Below are positions 1-5,091 of a stretch of 5,091 nucleotides of DNA, one piece after another; the stretch's first letter is position 1, and every line of letters starts with the position of its first letter. The stretch comes from Psychrobacter sp. (GTDB lineage Bacteria > Pseudomonadota > Gammaproteobacteria > Pseudomonadales > Moraxellaceae). The position numbers were made by a program, and so were the translations under genes. The notes beneath the pieces were generated by a model, which saw nothing but the letters and a program-made list of their open reading frames with translations, had not been told where the DNA came from and did no database searches. Location of the stretch: assembly GCA_029256865.1 (NCBI GenBank), contig JARIEH010000089.1:1-5091 (forward strand). The letters run 5' to 3'.

Positions 1-53
1 GCAACCACATTATCTCAATAATAAAAACACGGTCAAATAAAACAGATCGCGCC

Positions 54-1553
54 CTAATCTAATAGGCCAATATCACGGCGATCATGTACGGAGAAGCGAT
101 CAATGAGGGTACGACTGGCATTATTCAAGCCTACCACCTTGACATCTATACCCTCTCGTTGCAAGCGCATGACCAACTTGTCCAAAGTATCAACAGCCGT
201 GATATCCCAAAAGTGCGCTTTACTCACGTCGATCTGGACGTTATCGAGTGCCTCTTTGGTATCAAAGCTATCAAGAAACTGCGTGGTAGAGGCAAAGAAT
301 ACTTGACCTTGTACATAGTAATACCGAGTATTATTACTGTCATCATACTCACTAAATATGGTCAAGAACTGACCAATTTTATTAGCAAATGACAAAGCAG
401 AAAGCAATACGCCAACGCCAACGCCATAAGCGAGGTTATGCGTAAATACGGTGGTCAAAACTGTCGCTAACATCACGATATTAAACGACATTGGATGGGT
501 TTTAAATTCACGGATAGATTGCCAATTAAAAGTACCAATAGACACCATGATCATCACCGCTACTAAAGCGGCCATCGGTATTTGGCTGACCCAGTCGCTC
601 AAGAATACCACCATAATTAGTAATACCACCCCTGCTATCAGCGTTGATAAACGCGTACGACCACCAGACTTTACGTTGATCATCGACTGACCGATCATTG
701 CACAGCCAGCCATACCGCCAAAGAAGCCTGATACTATGTTGGCAATGCCCTGACCACGGCACTCACGATTTTTATCACTTGGAGTATCCGTTAGCTCATC
801 GACGATAGTAGCGGTCATCATAGACTCTAGTAAGCCGATAATAGCCAGTGCAATGGAGTAGGGAGCAATGATTAATAGTGTATTGAAATTCAGTGGGATA
901 CTTGGAAATAAGAATATAGGAAGAGTGTCCGGTAGGTCGCCCATATCACCAACATTGCGAATATCAAGTCCCATATATAGAGCCACTGCGGTTAGACCCA
1001 CGATACAGATCAGCGGTGAGGGAATGACTCGCCCAATTTTGGGAATCAGTGGAAACAGATAAATAATAGCCAACCCTGCTGCGGTCATCACATATACTGT
1101 CATCCCAACCCGTTCCGTTGCTGGGTTGAGCTCTGGTAGCTGCGCGGCAAATATCAAAATCGCTAGGGCATTGACGAAACCGATCACTACTGAACGGGAG
1201 ACAAAGCGCATCAGATTGCCAAGCTTTAAGATGCCCATCACAATTTGAATGGCACCGCACAATAAAGTGGCGGCAAGCAAGTACTGTAGACCATGGTCAG
1301 CGACTAAATTGACCATGACCAGCGCCATTGCCCCTGTCGCTGCAGAAATCATCCCAGGACGACCACCGACGAAGCTAATCACTACGGCAATACAAAACGA
1401 GGCATATAGCCCGACCTTTGGATCGACACCAGCGATAATAGAAAAAGCAATGGCTTCTGGAATCAATGCCAGTGCCACTACTAATCCCGACAGTGTATCG
1501 CCGCGTATATTAGAAAACCATTCATCATGTAAATTATCAAAAAAAGACGTCAT
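54..1553 (-). CDS. SulP family inorganic anion transporter with C-terminal STAS domain
   Basis: This encodes a 499-residue inner-membrane transporter of the SulP/SLC26 family. The family moves sulfate, bicarbonate or dicarboxylates; the substrate cannot be read from this sequence. Near the N-terminus is the family's first-helix region: [17 protein letters not shown] at about 18-34, then [13 protein letters not shown] at 41-53. Hydrophobic segments continue to about residue 395, as expected for the 7+7 inverted-repeat fold. The STAS domain spans about 408-495; its conserved loop is [11 protein letters not shown] (from H447), where anti-sigma-antagonist relatives carry a phosphorylatable Ser/Thr (here T452). 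It is full length for the shorter bacterial SulP group. I chose the ATG at 1553, which gives the usual short N-terminus (MTSFFDNL). An in-frame TTG at 1580 would add nine residues, and neither start has a good Shine-Dalgarno sequence. The stop is TAG. No terminator is visible in the 53 bases beyond it, and no convincing promoter was found upstream. It diverges from murD. Confidence 0.93.
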   Translation of the reverse strand: MTSFFDNLHDEWFSNIRGDTLSGLVVALALIPEAIAFSIIAGVDPKVGLYASFCIAVVISFVGGRPGMISAATGAMALVMVNLVADHGLQYLLAATLLCGAIQIVMGILKLGNLMRFVSRSVVIGFVNALAILIFAAQLPELNPATERVGMTVYVMTAAGLAIIYLFPLIPKIGRVIPSPLICIVGLTAVALYMGLDIRNVGDMGDLPDTLPIFLFPSIPLNFNTLLIIAPYSIALAIIGLLESMMTATIVDELTDTPSDKNRECRGQGIANIVSGFFGGMAGCAMIGQSMINVKSGGRTRLSTLIAGVVLLIMVVFLSDWVSQIPMAALVAVMIMVSIGTFNWQSIREFKTHPMSFNIVMLATVLTTVFTHNLAYGVGVGVLLSALSFANKIGQFLTIFSEYDDSNNTRYYYVQGQVFFASTTQFLDSFDTKEALDNVQIDVSKAHFWDITAVDTLDKLVMRLQREGIDVKVVGLNNASRTLIDRFSVHDRRDIGLLD

Positions 1554-1617
1554 AAGTAAACTACATATGGTTAAGGGCAAAAAAGTAATCGTTATCTATC
1601 TAGTAGGCGTATAATTC

Positions 1618-1643
1618 ATCGGCAATAATAGCTTATTGATGAT
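1618..1643. repeat. Imperfect inverted repeat upstream of sulP
   Basis: The arms ATCGGCAATAA (1618-1628) and TTATTGATGAT (1633-1643) are complementary at 9 of 11 positions around a 4-base centre (TAGC). The inner six base pairs are perfect. It lies 65 bases upstream of the sulP ATG, where an operator or leader hairpin could act on sulP. There is no T-tract, so it is not an obvious terminator. The AT-rich arms mean chance is possible. Confidence 0.4.
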
Positions 1644-1674
1644 ATCAACCATTCAGAGCGTGATTACTGCGTCT

Positions 1675-1697
1675 CTTAACAAGTTCATACTGTTAAG
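1675..1697. repeat. Perfect 7-bp inverted repeat, possible operator
   Basis: CTTAACA (1675-1681) and TGTTAAG (1691-1697) are exact reverse complements separated by nine bases, so the half-site centres are 16 bp apart. That geometry would suit a dimeric DNA-binding regulator. It lies about 120 bases upstream of the sulP start codon. No regulator family is recognised from the half-site, and the assignment as an operator is inference. Confidence 0.35.
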
Positions 1698-1828
1698 CGG
1701 TCTTACACTTACATTATTCTCATAGGTTCTATATAACTTATCAACGTTCAAAAAGTATGGCTACTAAAGCGTTCACCGCATTGATAATAATAAAATATGA
1801 TCAAAAATATAAGGTAATGTATAAATGC

Positions 1829-1847
1829 CCACGATGAATGATCGTGG
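1829..1847. repeat. Perfect stem-loop CCACGAT/ATCGTGG
   Basis: A 7-bp stem with perfect arms (1829-1835 and 1841-1847) closes a 5-base loop, GAATG. It is GC-richer than its surroundings. Neither side has a proper T-run, so it is not a standard intrinsic terminator in either direction. It could be an RNA hairpin, a protein-binding site or the relic of an older terminator. Confidence 0.45.
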
Positions 1848-1870
1848 TAGATAGAATGTCAGATAAGATA

Positions 1871-1899
1871 GGCAAAACGAATATAAACACGCGTTTGCC
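1871..1899. repeat. Stem-loop GGCAAA/TTTGCC with bulged extension
   Basis: GGCAAA (1871-1876) pairs with TTTGCC (1894-1899). If A1877 is bulged, C1878 and G1879 pair with G1893 and C1892, giving eight base pairs closing a 12-base loop. No T-tract follows on either strand. It is 23 bases from the preceding stem-loop and may belong to the same structured region. Confidence 0.35.
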
Positions 1900-1930
1900 G
1901 CAATGTCATGACGTAATGAGTGTGGACAGC

Positions 1931-2018
1931 TGCTGAAGATGGCGAGACCATAGCGTGATAGAGGTCACATCATGCTAAACTGGCATATAAAATTCAATCA
2001 CCAGTTCATGCTTCAGCA
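1931..2018 (+). other. Possible structured RNA: three-way-junction fold
   Basis: Three helices nest here. P1 is TGCTGAAG (1931-1938) with CTTCAGCA (2011-2018), eight perfect pairs. P2 is 1951-1959 with 1969-1977, eight Watson-Crick pairs plus one G-U at G1955/U1973. P3 is AACTGG (1978-1983) with CCAGTT (2001-2006), directly abutting P2. The G-U pair works only if the plus strand is the RNA, which weakly favours that orientation. CATG at 1971-1974 could instead pair with CATG at 2007-2010, extending P3 at the cost of P2. No known riboswitch or small-RNA family is recognised, and no convincing dedicated promoter or terminator was seen. It may be an RNA gene, a far-upstream part of a long murD leader, or chance. 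Confidence 0.3.
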
Positions 2019-2030
2019 ACTTAATATAAA

Positions 2031-2044
2031 ATTATGCGCATAAT
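2031..2044. promoter_or_regulatory. Perfect 14-bp palindrome, candidate operator
   Basis: ATTATGCGCATAAT is an exact palindrome with 7-bp half-sites and no spacer, about 185 bases upstream of the murD ATG and 478 upstream of the sulP ATG. Such symmetry is typical of sites for homodimeric regulators. It does not match the Fur, Zur or NrdR consensus as I remember them. It has no T-tract and too small a loop to be a terminator. Confidence 0.4.
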
Positions 2045-2116
2045 AGCACAAAGTGGCAAAAAAGCAGTACCGAAAAATGAGTGATGCCTTTATGCTGATT
2101 ACTGTCATTTTAACAA

Positions 2117-2145
2117 TGTTTTGTTTACCATTCATATTTTATAAT
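2117..2145 (+). promoter_or_regulatory. Candidate distal murD promoter with consensus -10
   Basis: A perfect TATAAT lies at 2140-2145. The hexamer 17 bases upstream is TGTTTT (2117-2122), a poor match to TTGACA; a better -35-like TTAACA at 2110 is too far away. Transcription would start near 2152, leaving a leader of roughly 76 bases. Support comes from the -10 and the position upstream of murD. Confidence 0.4.
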
Positions 2146-2177
2146 GGTTCGACAAAAATTTAGATAATCGCTAATGT

Positions 2178-2205
2178 TTGATAGCTGATTACATGGCGCT
2201 ATAGA
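2178..2205 (+). promoter_or_regulatory. Candidate proximal murD promoter
   Basis: TTGATA (2178-2183, five of six matches to the -35 consensus) and TATAGA (2200-2205, four of six) are 16 bases apart. The start site would be near 2212, leaving a short leader that still includes the ribosome binding site. It competes with the TATAAT at 2140 as the main murD promoter; both may be used. Confidence 0.4.
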
Positions 2206-2216
2206 TGGCTCTATAA
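2193..2216 (+). repeat. Two-copy 12-bp imperfect tandem repeat
   Basis: ATGGCGCTATAG (2193-2204) is followed directly by ATGGCTCTATAA (2205-2216), differing at two positions. The copies overlap the -10 of the proximal promoter candidate and end at the murD ribosome binding site. A small local duplication is the simplest explanation. Confidence 0.5.
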
Positions 2217-2221
2217 AAGGA
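2216..2221 (+). promoter_or_regulatory. murD ribosome binding site
   Basis: AAAGGA lies six bases before the ATG at 2228, a good Shine-Dalgarno match at normal spacing. It fixes the murD start and is much stronger than anything in front of sulP or ftsW. Confidence 0.75.
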
Positions 2222-2227
2222 AAGAAT

Positions 2228-3664
2228 ATGACAACTCTCGCAACATCAGAGACACTACTCCATAAGAAGGATGGTCTACAAGTGGTCGTCGGATTAGGAC
2301 AGTCAGGGTTGTCAGCTGCACGTTATCTGACCGAACAAGGCTACCAAGTGGCAGTCACTGATAAACAGTCGGCACCTGCATTAGCAAAAGAGCTACCTGC
2401 AGCAGTTGCAATCCGGCAGTTTGGCGAGATCGATGCAGAGTTGTTGCAACAAGCAGCACGTATTATAATCAGTCCTGGTATCTCTCTAAAGACTGACGCT
2501 ATTGCTGCTGCGCTACAAGCAAATATTCCGATAGTGAGCGACATACAGCTATTTTGCGAAGCCTGTGATGTGCCCATAGTAGCTATTACAGGTTCTAACG
2601 CCAAAAGTACTGTGACTACTTTAGTGGGGGAGATGGCTGCTGATGCCGGCATCAATGTTGGTGTTGGTGGTAATATTGGCGTGCCAGCATTGAGCCTGCT
2701 CTCTAACAGCAATATGACTTTGGCCGTGCTTGAGCTATCCAGTTTCCAATTAGAGACGGTGACTGACTTGGGTGCACAGGTAGCGACTGTTCTTAATATG
2801 TCCCCCGATCATTTGGATCGTCATGGCGATATGCTGGGTTACCATCAGGCCAAACATCGCATCTTTCAAGGTGCCAAGTCAGTAGTGATTAACCGTGAAG
2901 ATGCGTTGACGCGTCCATTGGTTGCTGACAATGTGCCGCGAATAAGTACCGGTATTCATGCTCCTGATAAAGATCAGTATGGTTTGATTACAGATCCTAG
3001 TGGGCAGATTTATTTGGCGCGTGGTATAGAGCGTTTATTATCGGCAGATAAATTACTGGTCAAAGGCCGTCATAATTTACTAAATGCTCAAGCCGCTCTC
3101 GCATTAGGCGAGCTTGCAGGACTACCTCTTGATAGTATGCTTAGCACTTTACAGCGTTTTACGGGACTTGAACATCGTTGTCAATATGTGGCGACCGCTG
3201 CAGGGATTGATTACTTCAATGACTCAAAGGGCACTAATATTGGCTCTACCATTGCTGCTATTGAAGGGCTAGGGGCAGTCTATGCACCTAAAGATGGTAA
3301 GTTGCTATTGATTTTGGGCGGCCAAGGAAAAGGACAGCAATTTGGCGAGTTAACGCCTTTTATTAATCAGTATGTTAGCCAAGTATTATGTATCGGTGAA
3401 GATGCTAAGCAGATTGAGCAGCACTTACGCGCTGCAAAGTTGAGTGATGAGGTGGTATTGCATCAGTGTCAAACGCTAGAAGGCGCCTTTGCAACCATTG
3501 GACAAGTTACATCTAGTAGCTTATCGCAAGTAAAGGCAGTGCTGCTATCTCCAGCATGTGCAAGTTTTGATCAGTATGCTAGCTATGCTGCCCGTGGCGA
3601 GCACTTTACTCAATTAGTAGAACGACTGGTTTCTCATAAGAACACTTCTGGCTCTGCTCTTTAA
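2228..3664 (+). CDS. murD: UDP-N-acetylmuramoyl-L-alanine--D-glutamate ligase
   Basis: This 478-residue cytoplasmic enzyme uses ATP to add D-glutamate to UDP-MurNAc-L-Ala, the second amino-acid step of peptidoglycan precursor synthesis. The N-terminal Rossmann-like domain shows VGLGQSG at 21-27. The central ATPase domain has the P-loop TGSNAKST (121-128, K126), GGNIG (147-151), LELSSFQLE (168-176, E169), DHLDR (194-198, H195) and AKHRIF (208-213); K209 matches the carbamylated K198 of E. coli MurD. The C-terminal domain has GLEHR (313-317), NDSKGTN (331-337), GGQGKG (364-369, K368) and PACASFDQY (442-450), which cover the known ADP and D-Glu contacts. It is about 40 residues longer than E. 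coli MurD, through a short N-terminal extension, small insertions (such as near 352-357) and a C-terminal tail. A good Shine-Dalgarno supports the start; the stop is TAA. ftsW follows 253 bases later, beyond a terminator. The P-loop alanine replaces the glycine of E. coli but is probably normal in this group. Confidence 0.98.
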   Translation: MTTLATSETLLHKKDGLQVVVGLGQSGLSAARYLTEQGYQVAVTDKQSAPALAKELPAAVAIRQFGEIDAELLQQAARIIISPGISLKTDAIAAALQANIPIVSDIQLFCEACDVPIVAITGSNAKSTVTTLVGEMAADAGINVGVGGNIGVPALSLLSNSNMTLAVLELSSFQLETVTDLGAQVATVLNMSPDHLDRHGDMLGYHQAKHRIFQGAKSVVINREDALTRPLVADNVPRISTGIHAPDKDQYGLITDPSGQIYLARGIERLLSADKLLVKGRHNLLNAQAALALGELAGLPLDSMLSTLQRFTGLEHRCQYVATAAGIDYFNDSKGTNIGSTIAAIEGLGAVYAPKDGKLLLILGGQGKGQQFGELTPFINQYVSQVLCIGEDAKQIEQHLRAAKLSDEVVLHQCQTLEGAFATIGQVTSSSLSQVKAVLLSPACASFDQYASYAARGEHFTQLVERLVSHKNTSGSAL

Positions 3665-3673
3665 TATTAACTA

Positions 3674-3713
3674 TAGCAGTATAAATGATTGTTTTGGCTA
3701 TGAATTACTGCTA
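3674..3713 (+). repeat. Inverted repeat just after the murD stop
   Basis: TAGCAGTA (3674-3681) and TACTGCTA (3706-3713) are perfect 8-bp arms with a 24-base loop, nine bases after the murD stop codon. A second small stem, ACTGT/ACAGT (3713-3717 and 3723-3727, loop CCTCT), abuts it and leads into a loosely T-rich run (TTCTTGTTTTG). These could protect the murD mRNA 3' end or terminate weakly. They are much less convincing than the hairpin at 3869. Confidence 0.4.
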
Positions 3714-3815
3714 CTGTCCTCTACAGTCAGTTCTTGTTTTGTGGCATCAGTTTTTAGATCGATTTTTTGCCTGTCGATATATAACCTCTAAAGTTTTTTC
3801 GCTTTCATATGGTTT

Positions 3816-3832
3816 TATATATAGTATATATA
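3816..3832. promoter_or_regulatory. AT dyad and weak candidate ftsW promoter
   Basis: Two TATATATA octamers flank a single G (3816-3823, 3825-3832), giving a fully AT dyad. A -35-like TTCATA starts at 3805, and 17 bases later TATATA (from 3828) could serve as a -10. Transcription from here would begin just ahead of the terminator at 3869. Such AT-rich tracts produce -10 matches by chance, so this is only a candidate. Confidence 0.25.
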
Positions 3833-3868
3833 GCCTTTTATGTAGCTTATTTATATAGTCTTAACGGT

Positions 3869-3898
3869 GGCGTTTAATAAACGCCTTGTTTTTTGTTT
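3869..3898 (+). terminator. Intrinsic terminator between murD and ftsW
   Basis: GGCGTTT (3869-3875) and AAACGCC (3879-3885) form a perfect 7-bp stem with a 3-base loop, followed at once by TTGTTTTTTGTTTG. This is the classic layout for plus-strand Rho-independent termination. It lies 204 bases after the murD stop and its stem ends 32 bases before the ftsW ATG. It most simply ends the murD transcript. Because almost no room is left for a promoter after it, it may also act as a leader attenuator for ftsW. Confidence 0.8.
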
Positions 3899-3917
3899 GT
3901 TAGTGTACTTGAATATT

Positions 3918-5091
3918 ATGGCGCTCTCTTTCCTTTCTCGTTCTTCACAAAAGCCTCGCTCAACCTCTGGCTCTGATGGCGTTTTGTCTTGGCCCTCAGC
4001 CCGCGCTATATTATTGTCTAGTGTCGGTTGTATGATGGTGCTCAGCTTATTGATGGTCGCTTCTGCTTCCATTCCTTTCGCGCTTAGTCGCGGGATGACA
4101 GAGTTGCATTTTTTTGAGAACCAACTGCTATATATGGCGATTGGTTTGCTTGCGGCAGCGATACCTTATTATTTTGTGCCATTAAAAACACTGTACCAAA
4201 CCGAGACGCAGTTTATCTTATTGGCAGTAACGGGTGCGCTGTTAGTGGCAACACTCTTTGGCACGCCCATTAATGGCTCAAAACGTTGGATAAACTTAGG
4301 GGTTATCAACTTTCAGGTCGCAGAGTTAGCAAAGTTGGTAGTTGTGGTTTTTGTCGCCGACTTTGTGGTGCGACGCTCCTTTGAAGTGCGTAACGGTTGG
4401 GATGGCTTTTTACGGATTTCTTTAGTCATTGGCTTACTCACTTTTCTACTGTTATTACAACCCGACTTTGGCTCCTTGGTGGTGATTGTGGGCACGGTAT
4501 TCACGATATTTTATATTGCTGGTGCTCCATACAAGCAGTTTGCGGCACTTGCGGCCGTCGTTGGTGTACTAGGCGTGTTGGCAATAACAATGGTGCAATA
4601 CCGACTGACACGGGCACTATCGTTCCTAGATCCCTTTGATGATATTCAAGATACTGATTATCAGTTGGCGAGGAGCTTAATTGCCTTCGGTCGTGGAGAG
4701 TTTACTGGGGTAGGCTATGGCGAAAGTGTACAGAAGCTAGCGCATCTCCCTGAGGCACATACCGACTTCTTATTGGCCATCACTGGTGAAGAGTTAGGGT
4801 TCGTCGGTGTGACTATGGTTTTAATCTTAGAGGCACTCATTATCGGTAGTGCTATGCGTATCAGTTATAATGCTCTGAAACGCCGTCAAATGCGCATGAG
4901 CTATACCGCTTTTGGTATTGGTATTATTTTTATTGCGCAAACTATCATTAATGCGGCAATGAACATGGGAGCGATGCCGACAAAAGGTTTGACTATGCCA
5001 TTCTTTAGTTATGGTGGCTCTTCAATGCTCATTAGTCTTGTGATGGTCGCATTGCTCCTCAAGATCAATAAAGAGAGCCCTCAAATAGAAA
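3918..5091 (+). CDS. ftsW: FtsW, septal peptidoglycan glycosyltransferase (3' end cut by window)
   Basis: FtsW is the SEDS-family inner-membrane enzyme that polymerises lipid II into septal glycan together with FtsI (PBP3). The 391 visible residues cover nearly the whole protein (E. coli FtsW has 414); no stop is reached. A cytoplasmic N-terminus of about 27 residues precedes the first membrane helix (about 28-53). Conserved blocks are KRWINLG (122-128), QPDFGS (181-186), AFGRGE (256-261), LPEAHTDF (277-284) and the FtsW/RodA/SpoVE signature from N345 to S369, including PTKGL and SYGGSS. D283 matches the aspartate essential for SEDS polymerase activity (D297 in E. coli). LPEAHTDF and its flanks resemble FtsW more than RodA, and the murD neighbour agrees. 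V134 replaces the proline usual in the QPxE motif. The ATG at 3918 is the only ATG before the first helix; GTG codons at 3867 and 3903 are in frame but less likely. No clear Shine-Dalgarno is present, and a terminator hairpin lies just upstream. Confidence 0.96.
   Translation, partial: MALSFLSRSSQKPRSTSGSDGVLSWPSARAILLSSVGCMMVLSLLMVASASIPFALSRGMTELHFFENQLLYMAIGLLAAAIPYYFVPLKTLYQTETQFILLAVTGALLVATLFGTPINGSKRWINLGVINFQVAELAKLVVVVFVADFVVRRSFEVRNGWDGFLRISLVIGLLTFLLLLQPDFGSLVVIVGTVFTIFYIAGAPYKQFAALAAVVGVLGVLAITMVQYRLTRALSFLDPFDDIQDTDYQLARSLIAFGRGEFTGVGYGESVQKLAHLPEAHTDFLLAITGEELGFVGVTMVLILEALIIGSAMRISYNALKRRQMRMSYTAFGIGIIFIAQTIINAAMNMGAMPTKGLTMPFFSYGGSSMLISLVMVALLLKINKESPQIE

Larger units (their letters stand above)
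1554..2227. other. Divergent intergenic region, no gene, rich in inverted repeats
   Basis: This 674-base stretch separates the sulP start from the murD start. I saw no ORF with both a credible length and a ribosome binding site on either strand; the best minus-strand candidate (1859-1951, 30 codons) lacks a Shine-Dalgarno sequence. It is visibly AT-rich and holds at least six short inverted repeats, listed separately, plus the candidate murD promoters. It is longer than two ordinary divergent promoters need, so an unrecognised small RNA or decayed sequence is possible. Confidence 0.7.

Noticed and set aside
1..53. Terminator downstream of the SulP gene
   Set aside because: No stem with a following T-run is visible on the minus strand in the bases available; it may lie outside the window.
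84..392. Plus-strand open frame antisense to the 3' end of the transporter gene
   Set aside because: It lies wholly inside the well-supported SulP coding sequence on the other strand, and its translation has no domain character.
1554..1580. N-terminal extension of the SulP protein from a TTG codon at 1580
   Set aside because: It would add nine residues that I would not expect in the family, from a rare start codon without a ribosome binding site; the ATG at 1553 gives the usual N-terminus.
1581..1700. sulP promoter on the minus strand (TTGATA at 1648-1643)
   Set aside because: No acceptable -10 hexamer lies 16-18 bases downstream of it, so it could not be supported as a promoter.
1825..1854. 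Nine-codon plus-strand ORF after an AAGG-like sequence
   Set aside because: It is too short to separate from chance, overlaps the stem-loop at 1829-1847, and no regulated gene follows as for a leader peptide.
1859..1951. 30-codon minus-strand ORF starting at 1951
   Set aside because: It has no Shine-Dalgarno, no recognisable protein features, and overlaps the inverted-repeat region; a reading frame of this length is expected by chance.
3867..3917. Earlier ftsW start at GTG 3867 or GTG 3903
   Set aside because: The GTG at 3867 would place the whole terminator hairpin inside the coding region and add an odd hydrophobic stretch; neither GTG has a better ribosome binding site than the ATG.
4397..4639. 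Plus-strand open frame inside ftsW in another frame
   Set aside because: The ftsW frame carries all conserved SEDS motifs across this stretch; this is an out-of-frame shadow.

Overview
The window looks like chromosomal DNA from a gammaproteobacterium, most likely a Moraxellaceae member close to Psychrobacter. This rests on the moderately AT-rich bases, the Pseudomonadales-like MurD sequence, and a murD-ftsW pair detached from mraY. The taxon is inferred from remembered protein sequences; no search was run.

Layout: (1) Positions 54-1553, minus strand: a complete SulP-family anion transporter with a C-terminal STAS domain. (2) Positions 1554-2227: a 674-base divergent intergenic region with no credible gene but many short inverted repeats, including a possible three-way-junction RNA fold (1931-2018) and a perfect 14-bp palindrome (2031-2044). 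Candidate murD promoters and a clear ribosome binding site lie at its right end. (3) Positions 2228-3664, plus strand: complete murD. (4) Positions 3665-3917: a T-rich spacer with a textbook intrinsic terminator at 3869-3898, just ahead of the next gene. (5) Position 3918 to the window end, plus strand: ftsW, complete at the N-terminus and cut by the window edge near its C-terminus.

murD and ftsW work in the same process. MurD adds D-glutamate to the cytoplasmic peptidoglycan precursor, and FtsW polymerises the finished lipid II into septal glycan. The transporter is divergently oriented and has no evident functional link to them.

The window is mostly ordinary housekeeping sequence, and I found no defence system, mobile element or CRISPR array. 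The two observations most worth following are the terminator in front of ftsW, which makes a simple murD-ftsW operon doubtful and could attenuate ftsW, and the inverted-repeat cluster between sulP and murD, which may hold an uncharacterised RNA or regulatory region. Both are hypotheses from reading the sequence.
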